NCBI GenBank assembly: GCA_016928935.1
Contig: JAFGJU010000115.1
Coordinates: 1 to 20,891, forward strand
DNA: 20,891 nucleotides
DNA from: Candidatus Eiseniibacteriota bacterium
Lineage (GTDB): Bacteria; Eisenbacteria; RBG-16-71-46; JAFGJU01
Direction: 5' to 3'
The notes below the pieces were generated by a model. The model was not told the DNA's origin. It worked only from the letters and a program-made list of their open reading frames with translations, and did no database searches. Both the position numbers and the translations under genes were made by a program. Positions within the stretch are counted from its first letter, which is position 1; every line of letters starts with the position of its first letter. This document shows positions 1 through 7,224 of this stretch, piece by piece.

Positions 1-35
1 CCCGCGCAAGGCTCGCTCTCGAGGAGGAGAGATGA
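1..35 (+). CDS. 3' end of upstream gene, probably another hydrogenase subunit (partial)
   Basis: The third frame is open from the window edge and ends in a TGA at 33-35, which overlaps the next start codon as ATGA. The readable tail is RARLALEEER. A four-base overlap of this kind is typical of translationally coupled subunits. In sulfhydrogenase operons the iron-sulfur beta subunit gene (hydB) normally lies directly before the flavoprotein gene, so it is the obvious candidate. Eleven codons cannot identify the product, so this is an inference from gene order. Confidence 0.4.
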   Translation, partial: RARLALEEER

Positions 36-895
36 AAAGTGTCGAATACCTGAGATACACGGAGAACAACCCGTTTTATCCCGAGATGATGCGGATAGTG
101 CGCAATTACGACATCGCCGAGAACGTGAGGTTCTTTCAGGTGCGCCCGCTCGACGTCAAGAAGGCCCTGGCGATGGATTACATCCCGGGACAGTTCATGA
201 TGGTCTCGGTCCTGGGGATCGGGGAGGCTCCGTTCTGCCTCTCCTCAACCCCGTCCAGACCGGGGCTGTTCGAGTTCTGCATCAGGAAGACCGGCAGCGT
301 GACCGACGCCCTGTTCACTTTGAAGGACAACGCGCTGATAGGGGTCCGGGGGCCTTACGGAAACGGCTTCCCGGTCAAGAGCATGGTCGGGCACGACTTC
401 ATAATAGTCGTCGGCGGCATGGGCGCGGCTCCCCTGCGCTCTCTGCTGCTGTACATCCTGGACAACAGGGACATGTTCGGCAAGGGCTATTTCCTCTGCG
501 GCGCCAAGACCCCGGCGGAGATGCTCTTCAGGGAGGAGTTTCTGGATCTCCGGAAGCGGGATGACCTGAACACGTTGCTGGCCGTAGACGCCGACGACAC
601 CGGCAAATGGCCCGGAGAGGTGGGACTCGTCACGACTCTGTTCAAGCAAGTCAAGAACGTTGACCAGGCTAAGACTTACGCGGTCGTGTGCGGCCCGCCC
701 GTGATGTACAAGTTCGTGATTAATGAGCTCCTCAAGTACGACATCCCGAAGGACAAGATCCTGATGACGCTGGAGCGAAGGATGAAATGCGGGACCGGCA
801 AGTGCGGTCACTGCGCCATAGACTACATCTATACCTGCATCGACGGACCCGTGTTCTCGTACTGGGACGTCCAGCACATGAGAGAATTGATCTAG
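32..895 (+). CDS. hydG: [NiFe] hydrogenase (group 3b-like) FAD/NAD(P)-binding gamma subunit
   Basis: This 287-residue diaphorase subunit passes electrons between NAD(P)H and the iron-sulfur relay of a cytosolic [NiFe] hydrogenase. It has the ferredoxin-NADP reductase fold. The flavin segment contains PFCLSS (68-72 region) and GPYGNG (107-112), the nucleotide segment has GGMGAAP (128-134), and CGPPVM follows at 220-225. A C-terminal cysteine set, C253, C258, C261 and C269 (CGTGKCGHC then C), fits the [2Fe-2S] site of the dihydroorotate dehydrogenase electron-transfer/sulfhydrogenase gamma family. The start is supported by GAGGAGGAGAG immediately upstream and by the ATGA overlap with the previous frame. 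The small and large hydrogenase subunits follow, so hydrogenase membership is firmer than a related role such as anaerobic sulfite reductase subunit B. Use of NADP versus NAD cannot be read from the sequence. Confidence 0.9.
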   Translation: MKSVEYLRYTENNPFYPEMMRIVRNYDIAENVRFFQVRPLDVKKALAMDYIPGQFMMVSVLGIGEAPFCLSSTPSRPGLFEFCIRKTGSVTDALFTLKDNALIGVRGPYGNGFPVKSMVGHDFIIVVGGMGAAPLRSLLLYILDNRDMFGKGYFLCGAKTPAEMLFREEFLDLRKRDDLNTLLAVDADDTGKWPGEVGLVTTLFKQVKNVDQAKTYAVVCGPPVMYKFVINELLKYDIPKDKILMTLERRMKCGTGKCGHCAIDYIYTCIDGPVFSYWDVQHMRELI

Positions 896-965
896 CGAGC
901 AGGTCGGCCGGAGAGCGCGGAACCAGTCCGACGCCGAAGTGCGGGCCCCGGCTCGAGGAGACACC

Positions 966-1742
966 ATGAGAAAGACGAACCTCAAAGTCGGCATCTACGA
1001 ATTCACCGGATGCGCGGGAGACGCGCTCACCATACTCCACGCAGAGGACGAACTGCTGGATTTCCTGACTGTCGTGGATGTCTCTTCGTTTCTGATGGCC
1101 AAATCCGACAACGTGGAGGGGAAATTGGACATAGCCCTTCTCGAGGGCTCCATCTCCACCGAGGAACAGGCCCGTCACGTGAAAGAGATCGCAGCGAGGA
1201 GCAAGGTCATCGTCGCGATCGGCATCTGCGCTGCGTTCGGCGGCATCCAGGCGATGAAGACCGGCCAGGGCGGATGGGAGGAGCGCTTCAGAAAGGTCTA
1301 CGGCAAAGGACCCGACGAAGTCGGCAACAGCAGGCCGATGGAGGCCAGACCAGTCGGCGACTTCGTGAAGGTGGACTACGTGGTGCCGGGCTGCCCCATA
1401 GACAAAGACCAGTTCCTCAGGACCTTCACCAGGATCATCAACGGCGCATCGCCCGAACAAATGTCCATGCCGGTGTGCGTAGAGTGCAAGTGGAGAGGCA
1501 ACGAGTGCCTGCTGCTCAAGGGCGTGCCGTGCATGGGCACGATAACGTCCAGCGGATGCGGGGCCGCGTGTCCCAGCTACAACATGCCGTGTTTCGGCTG
1601 CTGGGGCCTGTACAACGAGGCCAACGTACTGGCTCAGTACCACTTGTTGCTGGAAAAGGGGTTCAAGAGCGACGACATTAAGGCGCGGATAAGAAACTAC
1701 GGCGGTGCCAAAGCCGCCGAGCTGCTGAGGGACATTGCCTGA
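966..1742 (+). CDS. hydD: [NiFe] hydrogenase (group 3b-like) small (delta) subunit
   Basis: The 258-residue small subunit carries the iron-sulfur clusters that connect the NiFe site to the diaphorase. ATG 966 is preferred over the in-frame ATG at 939 because CGAGGAG lies just before it and family homology starts at MRKTNLKVGIYEF. Proximal-cluster ligands appear as C16, C88 (AIGICAAFGG) and C143 (VPGCP). The second Cys of the usual CxxC is Asp19 (TGCAGD). A rich C-terminal cysteine cluster (C171, C174, C181, C189, C198, C202, C209, C212) matches the layout of the Pyrococcus sulfhydrogenase delta subunit and would hold two further clusters. The protein is cytosolic, with no Tat leader. It lies 70 bases after the gamma gene and 53 before the large subunit. 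Confidence 0.92.
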   Translation: MRKTNLKVGIYEFTGCAGDALTILHAEDELLDFLTVVDVSSFLMAKSDNVEGKLDIALLEGSISTEEQARHVKEIAARSKVIVAIGICAAFGGIQAMKTGQGGWEERFRKVYGKGPDEVGNSRPMEARPVGDFVKVDYVVPGCPIDKDQFLRTFTRIINGASPEQMSMPVCVECKWRGNECLLLKGVPCMGTITSSGCGAACPSYNMPCFGCWGLYNEANVLAQYHLLLEKGFKSDDIKARIRNYGGAKAAELLRDIA

Positions 1743-1795
1743 CCCGCTGGCGCGGCCGAAACCGGACGCGCTCAACAGAATCTGGAGAACGCGAC

Positions 1796-3118
1796 ATGAA
1801 GATGAAGATCGAAGTTGAGTCTCTTCCGAGAGTGGAAGGCCACGGCGGAATACTGGTCGAGATGGACGGAAATAAGGTCACGACTGTCAAGTTCAACATC
1901 CTGGAAGGACCGAGGCTCGTCGAGGCCCTCACCGTCGGAAAGACCCCCCAGGAGGACATCAGCCTGGTGTGCCGCATCTGCGCCATCTGCACCCTGTCGC
2001 ACCGTTACGCCGCCATACGGGCTCTCGAAAGAGCGCTGGACATCAAGGTCCCGGAAAAAACCCAACTCACCCGAACGCTGATGCACATGGGCGAGATGGT
2101 GGAGAGCCACTCTCTGCACATATTCTTCCTTTCGCTCCCCGACCTGCTCAACAAGCCGTCGGCCATGGCCCTGCTCGACCAGTTCGGGGCCGAGGTCGGA
2201 ATGGCGCTGCGCACCAAGAAACTGGGCAATCTCGTGATGTCCACGGTCAGCGACAGGATGATACATGGAGAGAACCCCACCATGGGCGGGTTCGGCCGCT
2301 TCCCGACGAGGGAACAGCTCCTGGACATAAAGAAGGAGGCCGAAGAGCTCATTCCGTTCGGCGTCAAGGCGATTGAGCTGTTGTCGACCTTCACCCTGCC
2401 GAGCTTCTTCGAGAGCGACACGCTTTACGTGGCCCTCGACCCGGAGGACGAGAACTTCGGCTTCGTGGCGGACAGGGTCATACTGTCCAACGGCGAGAAG
2501 AGGAGCATAGAGGAGTACAAGTCCATCACGAACGAATTCGCCGTCAAGCACTCGTTCGCAAAGCACTCGCTCTACAACAAGAAGCCCTTCTCTGTCGGAG
2601 CCCTGGCCAGGATAAACCTGCTGGGCGAGAGACTGACCGGCGAGGCGGGCAAGTCCTACAGGAAGTTCTACAACCCGCGCTGGAAGAAGAACCCGCTCTA
2701 CTTCATCCTGGCGCAGGCGGTCGAGATGTTGTTCGCTATGGAGGAGATACCGCAGCTGGTGGACAAGATAGTCGCGTTGAAGGACCCCGAGTTCGTCCGG
2801 CCTGCGAAGGACCACGGGGAGGCCACCGGCTCGGTGGAGGCCCCGAGAGGCGTCCTGTACCACCACTACCGCGTGCAGGACGGGCGCATCGCCGAGACAG
2901 ACATAATCACGCCGACCGCCCAGAACTACGAGGACATAGAGAGGTACTTCAGGCTGGCCGCGGAGAACATGCCCGACAACCACGACAGGGACCTCAAGGC
3001 CATTCTGGAGATGATTGCGCGCGCCTACGACCCCTGCATCTCGTGCTCGGCGCACCTCGTGGAGCTGAGGCGGAAGCAGGACGGCGAGAGCAGTACCGTT
3101 ACCGGCGTTCCCCGTTGA
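1796..3118 (+). CDS. hydA: [NiFe] hydrogenase (group 3b-like) large (alpha) catalytic subunit
   Basis: The 440-residue large subunit holds the NiFe(CN)2CO active site for reversible H2 oxidation. Both ligand motifs are intact: RICAICTLSH with C62, C65 and H69, and DPCISCSAH with C414, C417 and H420. PRVEGHGG near the N-terminus is the usual family opening. A 20-residue tail after H420 is the expected maturation peptide, removed by a nickel-dependent endopeptidase after metal insertion; no such protease gene is in view. GGAG eight bases before ATG 1796 supports the start (the next ATG, two codons later, is less well spaced). With the two preceding genes it forms the hydrogenase-diaphorase unit seen in NADP-linked sulfhydrogenases. 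Assignment to group 3b rests on subunit composition and order; 3c or 3d are less likely. Confidence 0.94.
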   Translation: MKMKIEVESLPRVEGHGGILVEMDGNKVTTVKFNILEGPRLVEALTVGKTPQEDISLVCRICAICTLSHRYAAIRALERALDIKVPEKTQLTRTLMHMGEMVESHSLHIFFLSLPDLLNKPSAMALLDQFGAEVGMALRTKKLGNLVMSTVSDRMIHGENPTMGGFGRFPTREQLLDIKKEAEELIPFGVKAIELLSTFTLPSFFESDTLYVALDPEDENFGFVADRVILSNGEKRSIEEYKSITNEFAVKHSFAKHSLYNKKPFSVGALARINLLGERLTGEAGKSYRKFYNPRWKKNPLYFILAQAVEMLFAMEEIPQLVDKIVALKDPEFVRPAKDHGEATGSVEAPRGVLYHHYRVQDGRIAETDIITPTAQNYEDIERYFRLAAENMPDNHDRDLKAILEMIARAYDPCISCSAHLVELRRKQDGESSTVTGVPR

Positions 3119-3150
3119 CGCGGGCGCTGCGGCAACGTATCCTCGACGGC

Positions 3151-3921
3151 ATGAAGACCAAGGAAGAAATCGTCACAAACTGGCTCCCGCGCTACACAGG
3201 CACGACGTGCGGCGGAATCGGCGAGTACATTCTTCTCGTCAATTTCAACAATTACGTGAGGACGTTCGCCGAGCAGCACGGGGTGGAGGTGCGCGGTGAA
3301 GACAAACCCATGCCGAGCGCGAGCGCCGGCGGCATCACGATAATCAATTTCGGCATGGGCAGCGCCAACGCGGCCACGGTCATGGACCTGCTGAGCGGCG
3401 TGAAGCCCAAGGCCTGCCTGTACCTGGGTAAATGCGGCGGGCTCAAGGAGAAGAACGACCTGGGAGACTTGATTCTGCCCATCGCGGCCATCCGGGGCGA
3501 GGGCACGTCCAACGACTATTTCCCTCCGGAAGTGCCGGCTCTGCCGGCATTCAACCTCCAGAAGGCCATATCCACCACGATACGCAACCACGAGCTCGAT
3601 TACTGGACCGGCACCGTGTATTCCACCAATCGCCGCGTGTGGGAGCACGACGAACAGTTCAAGGACTATCTGCGCCGCATTAGGTGCATGGCCATCGACA
3701 TGGAGACCGCGACCATATTCACCACGGGTTTTTACAACCAGATTCCGACGGGCGCCCTCCTGCTGGTTTCCGACCAGCCGATGACCCCCGAAGGCGTCAA
3801 GACCGCCGAGAGCGACCTCAGGGTCACTCACAAGTTCGCCGAGCTCCACCTGAAGATAGGCATCGACTCCCTCAAGGAGCTCATCAACAACGGGCTCACC
3901 GTGAAACACCTCCGGTTCTAG
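3151..3921 (+). CDS. amn: AMP nucleosidase, short type
   Basis: The 256-residue enzyme is predicted to hydrolyse AMP to adenine and ribose 5-phosphate. It has the purine nucleoside phosphorylase fold, and length and sequence resemble the short AMP nucleosidases of Bacteroidetes; the much longer E. coli Amn has an extra N-terminal domain. Visible family features are MKTKEEIVTNWLPRYTG at the start, NFGMGSANAATVMDLL, LYLGKCGG, GEGTSNDY, the purine/ribose-site AIDMETAT, and VSDQP with the catalytic-type Asp. It ends in VKHLRF, as family members do. I prefer ATG 3151 to the in-frame ATG 3043, which would overlap the hydrogenase large subunit by 76 bases. No strong Shine-Dalgarno precedes 3151. The gap to the hydrogenase gene is 32 bases, so co-transcription is plausible. 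Confidence 0.88.
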   Translation: MKTKEEIVTNWLPRYTGTTCGGIGEYILLVNFNNYVRTFAEQHGVEVRGEDKPMPSASAGGITIINFGMGSANAATVMDLLSGVKPKACLYLGKCGGLKEKNDLGDLILPIAAIRGEGTSNDYFPPEVPALPAFNLQKAISTTIRNHELDYWTGTVYSTNRRVWEHDEQFKDYLRRIRCMAIDMETATIFTTGFYNQIPTGALLLVSDQPMTPEGVKTAESDLRVTHKFAELHLKIGIDSLKELINNGLTVKHLRF

Positions 3922-4003
3922 CGGTGACGGGGCGGCGCGGAGCCGGGCCGGCGCGTGGAGTCGGGGGCCCGAAATCCCACAGGGAAGACACACGGACTAT
4001 CGC

Positions 4004-4894
4004 ATGAGCAAAGGTGTTCTTTACGGAATCGCGGCGTACGGCCTGTGGGGGATATTCCCCATCTACTGGAAGGCCCTCCAGTCCGTGCGTCCCGAGGAGA
4101 TCCTGTGTCACCGCACGATTTGGTCTCTGCTCTTCCTGGTGCCGTTGCTAGTGTACCGAAAGCGGCTGCGCGGCCTCATGAGCAAGCTCGGCCTCAAGAT
4201 TGTGCTCATATTCGCCCTGACCGCGGGCATCCTTTTTCTCAATTGGTACCTTTTCATATGGGCCGTGAACGGCGGGCACATACTGGACGCGAGCCTCGGC
4301 TACTTCATCAATCCGCTCGTCAGCGTATTGCTGGGTATCGGGTTCCTCAGGGAGAGGCCGCGGCGGTGGCAGTGGGTCGCGATATCGCTGGTGGGCGTCG
4401 CCGTGGTCGTGCTGACCGTGGGGTACGGCGTGTTTCCGTGGATAGCACTGGTCCTGGCCGTGTCGTTCGGCATTTACGGTTACTTGAGAAAGATCGCCGT
4501 GCTGAGCTCGCTGGAGGGGCTTTCGCTCGAAGTCGCCTTGCTGTTCGTACCGGCGCTGGTATTCCTCCTGTATCTCGAGAGAAACGGGCAGGCGGCCTTC
4601 GGCCACACGAACGCATTCATCACCGCCCTGCTCGTCGCGGCCGGCGTCGTGACGCCGCTGCCCCTGCTTCTGTTCGCCTCCGCGGCTCGCAGGATCACTC
4701 TTACTAACCTGGGATTTCTTCAGTACATAAGTCCGACGTTCCAGCTGATACTGGGCGTGGCGCTCTACGGCGAGAAGCTGCCTCAGTTTCGGGCAATCGG
4801 GTTCGCGCTGGTGTGGGCGTCGATTGCCGTCTACACTATCGATGTCTTGGTGGCCAGACGCCGCGTGACAGTCTGCGAGCCCGCGCCTGCGTGA
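4004..4894 (+). CDS. rarD: RarD-type EamA-family permease
   Basis: A 296-residue inner-membrane protein with about ten hydrophobic segments, formed from two EamA repeats. The opening MSKGVLYGIAAYGLWGIFP followed by YWKAL and an early HRxxWS motif (HRTIWSLLF) is diagnostic of the RarD subgroup, which is linked to chloramphenicol resistance in name but whose natural substrate is unsettled. Other family features are LNWYLFIWAV with GGHILDASLGYFINPL, and the late LTNLGFLQYISPTFQLIL. The length is normal. It follows amn by 82 bases on the same strand, with a weak GGGAAG as possible ribosome-binding site. It may be the tail of the hydrogenase-amn transcript, but no functional link is evident. Confidence 0.88.
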   Translation: MSKGVLYGIAAYGLWGIFPIYWKALQSVRPEEILCHRTIWSLLFLVPLLVYRKRLRGLMSKLGLKIVLIFALTAGILFLNWYLFIWAVNGGHILDASLGYFINPLVSVLLGIGFLRERPRRWQWVAISLVGVAVVVLTVGYGVFPWIALVLAVSFGIYGYLRKIAVLSSLEGLSLEVALLFVPALVFLLYLERNGQAAFGHTNAFITALLVAAGVVTPLPLLLFASAARRITLTNLGFLQYISPTFQLILGVALYGEKLPQFRAIGFALVWASIAVYTIDVLVARRRVTVCEPAPA

Positions 4895-4967
4895 GAGGCG
4901 GAGGCGGCCGGTGCCCGTCCCGAACCTCGACCCGAGCCGCATGGACGCGAGCACTACCGGAGGAGCC

Positions 4968-5459
4968 ATGGCGAACAATCTCAATAGGGGCATCTGTCTC
5001 CTGCTGCTGGGACTGGCAGGGGTTTCCTGTCTCTCGCAGCGCGCACTGGCGGACGAGGAGCCCGCTGGCTTCGTGGGGAGTCCCTTGATCTGGCTCGCGG
5101 CCGGAGTGCTGGTGGTCGACGCCGGCGCGACCGTCGCCAACGGCGCCGCCCTCGTTGCCGGGAAGCCTAACCGGGAAAACGGTATGTTCGGAGTCGTCCT
5201 CGGGAGCGCCTCGCTGGCCGCGTCGGCGGTCGGGTTCGTGTTTGCCGACGGCGAGTCCGATTCCGTGCGTTTCTCGCTCGTGCTGGCGGGTTGTGGATTG
5301 GCCTCACTCCTGACCGGCTACCTCAACGTCAGAGCGGCTGGAAGCGATTCTGCCGGGGCCGGGCAGACAGGGGGAATTGTTCCTCGCCTTGCGGTCGGGC
5401 GATGCGCTGCCGGCCGGGGCTACGCCTGGACGGCCGCGGCCCAAGTCAGCTTCTGGTGA
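4968..5459 (+). CDS. Exported small hydrophobic protein of unknown function
   Basis: I do not recognise this 163-residue protein. ATG 4968 is chosen over the in-frame ATG 4911 because GGAGGAG sits directly before it and a Sec signal peptide then begins at residue 1: hydrophobic CLLLLGLAGVS, then a likely cut after the ALA of RALADEEP. A Cys at residue 21 is not in a good lipobox. Three further hydrophobic stretches follow, about residues 38-62, 71-90 and 98-116, rich in Ala, Gly and Val. The last 30 residues are more polar and end in Phe-Trp, as outer-membrane strands can, but there is too little to call it a porin. It lies 73 bases after rarD, and a promoter for the next gene begins 24 bases beyond its stop. 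Confidence 0.6.
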   Translation: MANNLNRGICLLLLGLAGVSCLSQRALADEEPAGFVGSPLIWLAAGVLVVDAGATVANGAALVAGKPNRENGMFGVVLGSASLAASAVGFVFADGESDSVRFSLVLAGCGLASLLTGYLNVRAAGSDSAGAGQTGGIVPRLAVGRCAAGRGYAWTAAAQVSFW

Positions 5460-5482
5460 GCCGGACGTGCCCCGCCTTCACG

Positions 5483-5511
5483 TTGCGGCCGAGCCTCCCG
5501 CGTGCTATGAT
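5483..5511 (+). promoter_or_regulatory. Sigma70-type promoter for the ammonia-lyase gene
   Basis: A TTGCGG box (5483-5488) and a TATGAT box (5506-5511) are separated by exactly 17 bases, and TGC before the -10 gives the extended -10 form. It lies just past the stop of the preceding gene and about 100 bases before the ATG at 5610, so the ammonia-lyase probably has its own transcript. Confidence 0.55.
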
Positions 5512-5609
5512 TGTCCGGATTTCGTCCGAGTTGCCCGACCAGACGGGGCCGACGGCTCGCGCCCGGAACCAGCTGGCCGATAATTAGATACAGGAACAAG
5601 GAGTGAAAA

Positions 5610-7133
5610 ATGGCGATAGTTCTGGATGGGTCGGGGCTGACACTCGAGAAGATGGTGCGCGTTGCCAGGCACGGCGAGCAGGTCGAGCTTCACCCTGCTG
5701 CGCTCGACAGGATCAAGGTGTGCCGCGCCATGCTCGAGGAAAAGATCAAAGCCCGCGAGGTCATGTACGGCGTCAACACCGGCATAGGTGAGCTCTCGGA
5801 GATCGCCCTGAACGACGAGCAGGTGGAGCAGTTCCAGCGTTACCTCATCTACAATCACGCGGCCGGCATGGGCGAGCCGATGCCCGTCGAATACGTGCGC
5901 GGGGCCATGGTCGGGAGGATAAACGTCCACGCCCACGGCAACTCCGGCTGCCGTCCTGAAATCACCATGACCTTGGTCGAGATGCTGAACAAGGGCGTGA
6001 CACCGGTGGTCGCCCAGAAGGGCTCTGTCGGCGCGTGCGGAGACCTGGCCCCCATGTCACAGATAGCGCTTCTAATGATGGGGGAAGGGGAGGCGTTCTA
6101 CAATGGCGGGCGGCTCCCCGGCAGGACGGCGCTCGAGAGAGCCGGCATCCCGATCCCCGGGCTTAAGGCGCGGGATGGGCTGGCCTGTATCAACGGCTCG
6201 AACCTGCTCACGGCCATGAGCGCGATACAACTGTTCGACATAGACCTGTGGCTCAAGCAGGCGGAGATAGCCTGCGCCATGACGCTCGAGGCGCTGTACG
6301 CGAACTTAAAACCGTACGACGTGAGGGTCCACGAGGCCCGCGGGTTCCCGGGTGCAATCAGGTCGGCCCGGGCCATCATGAAGTGCATCGAGGGAAGCGA
6401 CCTGCTGTCCGGCAAGCACAAGATGAAGGTCCAGGACGCCTACTCCATGCGCTCCTCGCCGCAGGTCATAGGCGCCGCGCACGACGCGATCGCTTACGCC
6501 AAGGCCCAGGTCGAAACCGAGCTGAACGGAGTCGGCGACAACCCGATCTTCCTGCCCCAGTACAAGCTGACGCTGACCGGCGCCAACTTCCAGGGCTCCC
6601 CCGTTTCGCTTCCCATGGACATGGTGAGCGCGGCCGTCACCATGGTATGCGTGCTGTCGGAGAGACGACTGAACCGCCTCACAAACCCGAACCTCAGCGT
6701 CGGGCTGCCGGCGTTCCTGAGCAAGGGCGCCGGTATGATGTCCGGCTTCATGCTCAGCCAGTACACCGCCGACATGCTGATCGTAGAGCAGAGGATACTG
6801 TCCATGCCCGGAAGCATTCAGTCGATCCCGGCTGCGGCGGACCAGGAGGACTTCGTGTCCATGGGCATGAACACCGCGCTCAAGAATCACCAGATACTGG
6901 ACAACGCCCGCGGTATCCTGGGCATCGAGTTCATGGCTGCCGCCCAGGGGCTGGACTTCAGGGAGTTCACTCCCGGCCTGGGAGTCGACACTGCGCGCAA
7001 GGTCATTCGCAGGCACGTCTCGCATCTGGACGAAGACCGGCCGCTCTATCCGGACCACGACAAGATGAAATCACTCGTCCAGTCGTGCGAGATCCTGGAG
7101 GAAGTGGAAAAGGCGGCAGGCAGCCTGGGTTAG
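5610..7133 (+). CDS. hutH: Histidine ammonia-lyase-like MIO enzyme with an Ala-Cys-Gly cofactor triad
   Basis: The 507-residue lyase is predicted to eliminate ammonia from L-histidine to give urocanate. It is full length for the family, with AAGGAG before the ATG. Counterparts of the Pseudomonas putida active site are Y53 (YGVNTG), H83 (NHAAG), N195 (INGSN), Y278/R281 (QDAYSMR) and E413 (DQEDFVSMG); H83 and the Glu favour histidine over Phe or Tyr as substrate. The cofactor-forming segment reads GSVGACGDLAP, so position 143 is Cys where Ser is usual (Ala-Ser-Gly). Cyclisation and loss of H2S instead of water would give the same MIO group; the engineered S143C form of the P. putida enzyme is known to be active. 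No other hut gene is nearby. A degradative role, or synthesis of a specialised acid, both remain possible. Confidence 0.85.
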   Translation: MAIVLDGSGLTLEKMVRVARHGEQVELHPAALDRIKVCRAMLEEKIKAREVMYGVNTGIGELSEIALNDEQVEQFQRYLIYNHAAGMGEPMPVEYVRGAMVGRINVHAHGNSGCRPEITMTLVEMLNKGVTPVVAQKGSVGACGDLAPMSQIALLMMGEGEAFYNGGRLPGRTALERAGIPIPGLKARDGLACINGSNLLTAMSAIQLFDIDLWLKQAEIACAMTLEALYANLKPYDVRVHEARGFPGAIRSARAIMKCIEGSDLLSGKHKMKVQDAYSMRSSPQVIGAAHDAIAYAKAQVETELNGVGDNPIFLPQYKLTLTGANFQGSPVSLPMDMVSAAVTMVCVLSERRLNRLTNPNLSVGLPAFLSKGAGMMSGFMLSQYTADMLIVEQRILSMPGSIQSIPAAADQEDFVSMGMNTALKNHQILDNARGILGIEFMAAAQGLDFREFTPGLGVDTARKVIRRHVSHLDEDRPLYPDHDKMKSLVQSCEILEEVEKAAGSLG

Positions 7134-7224
7134 CGGGCGTCGTCCCGCGTGTCGGACAAGCCTCAAGCTGGATGCGTCAGCGCGCTGCATTCAGATTCGG
7201 TAGAGTCCCGACGACCCGCGTCCT

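Noticed and set aside
1772..3055. 427-residue open frame on the minus strand
   Set aside because: It is the antisense shadow of the hydrogenase large subunit, with low-complexity Val/Leu/Arg/Glu content and no family likeness.
4148..5140. 330-residue minus-strand frame
   Set aside because: It is the antisense of rarD and the following exported protein; no recognisable domain.
5610..7133. Phenylalanine or tyrosine ammonia-lyase
   Set aside because: H83 and the QED motif (E413) match histidine lyases; PAL/TAL-type residues at those places are absent. Substrate still needs testing.
7133..7224. Bidirectional terminator between the ammonia-lyase and PEPCK-like genes
   Set aside because: CGGG-CGTCGT-CCCG can form a short stem but lacks a T tract on either strand.
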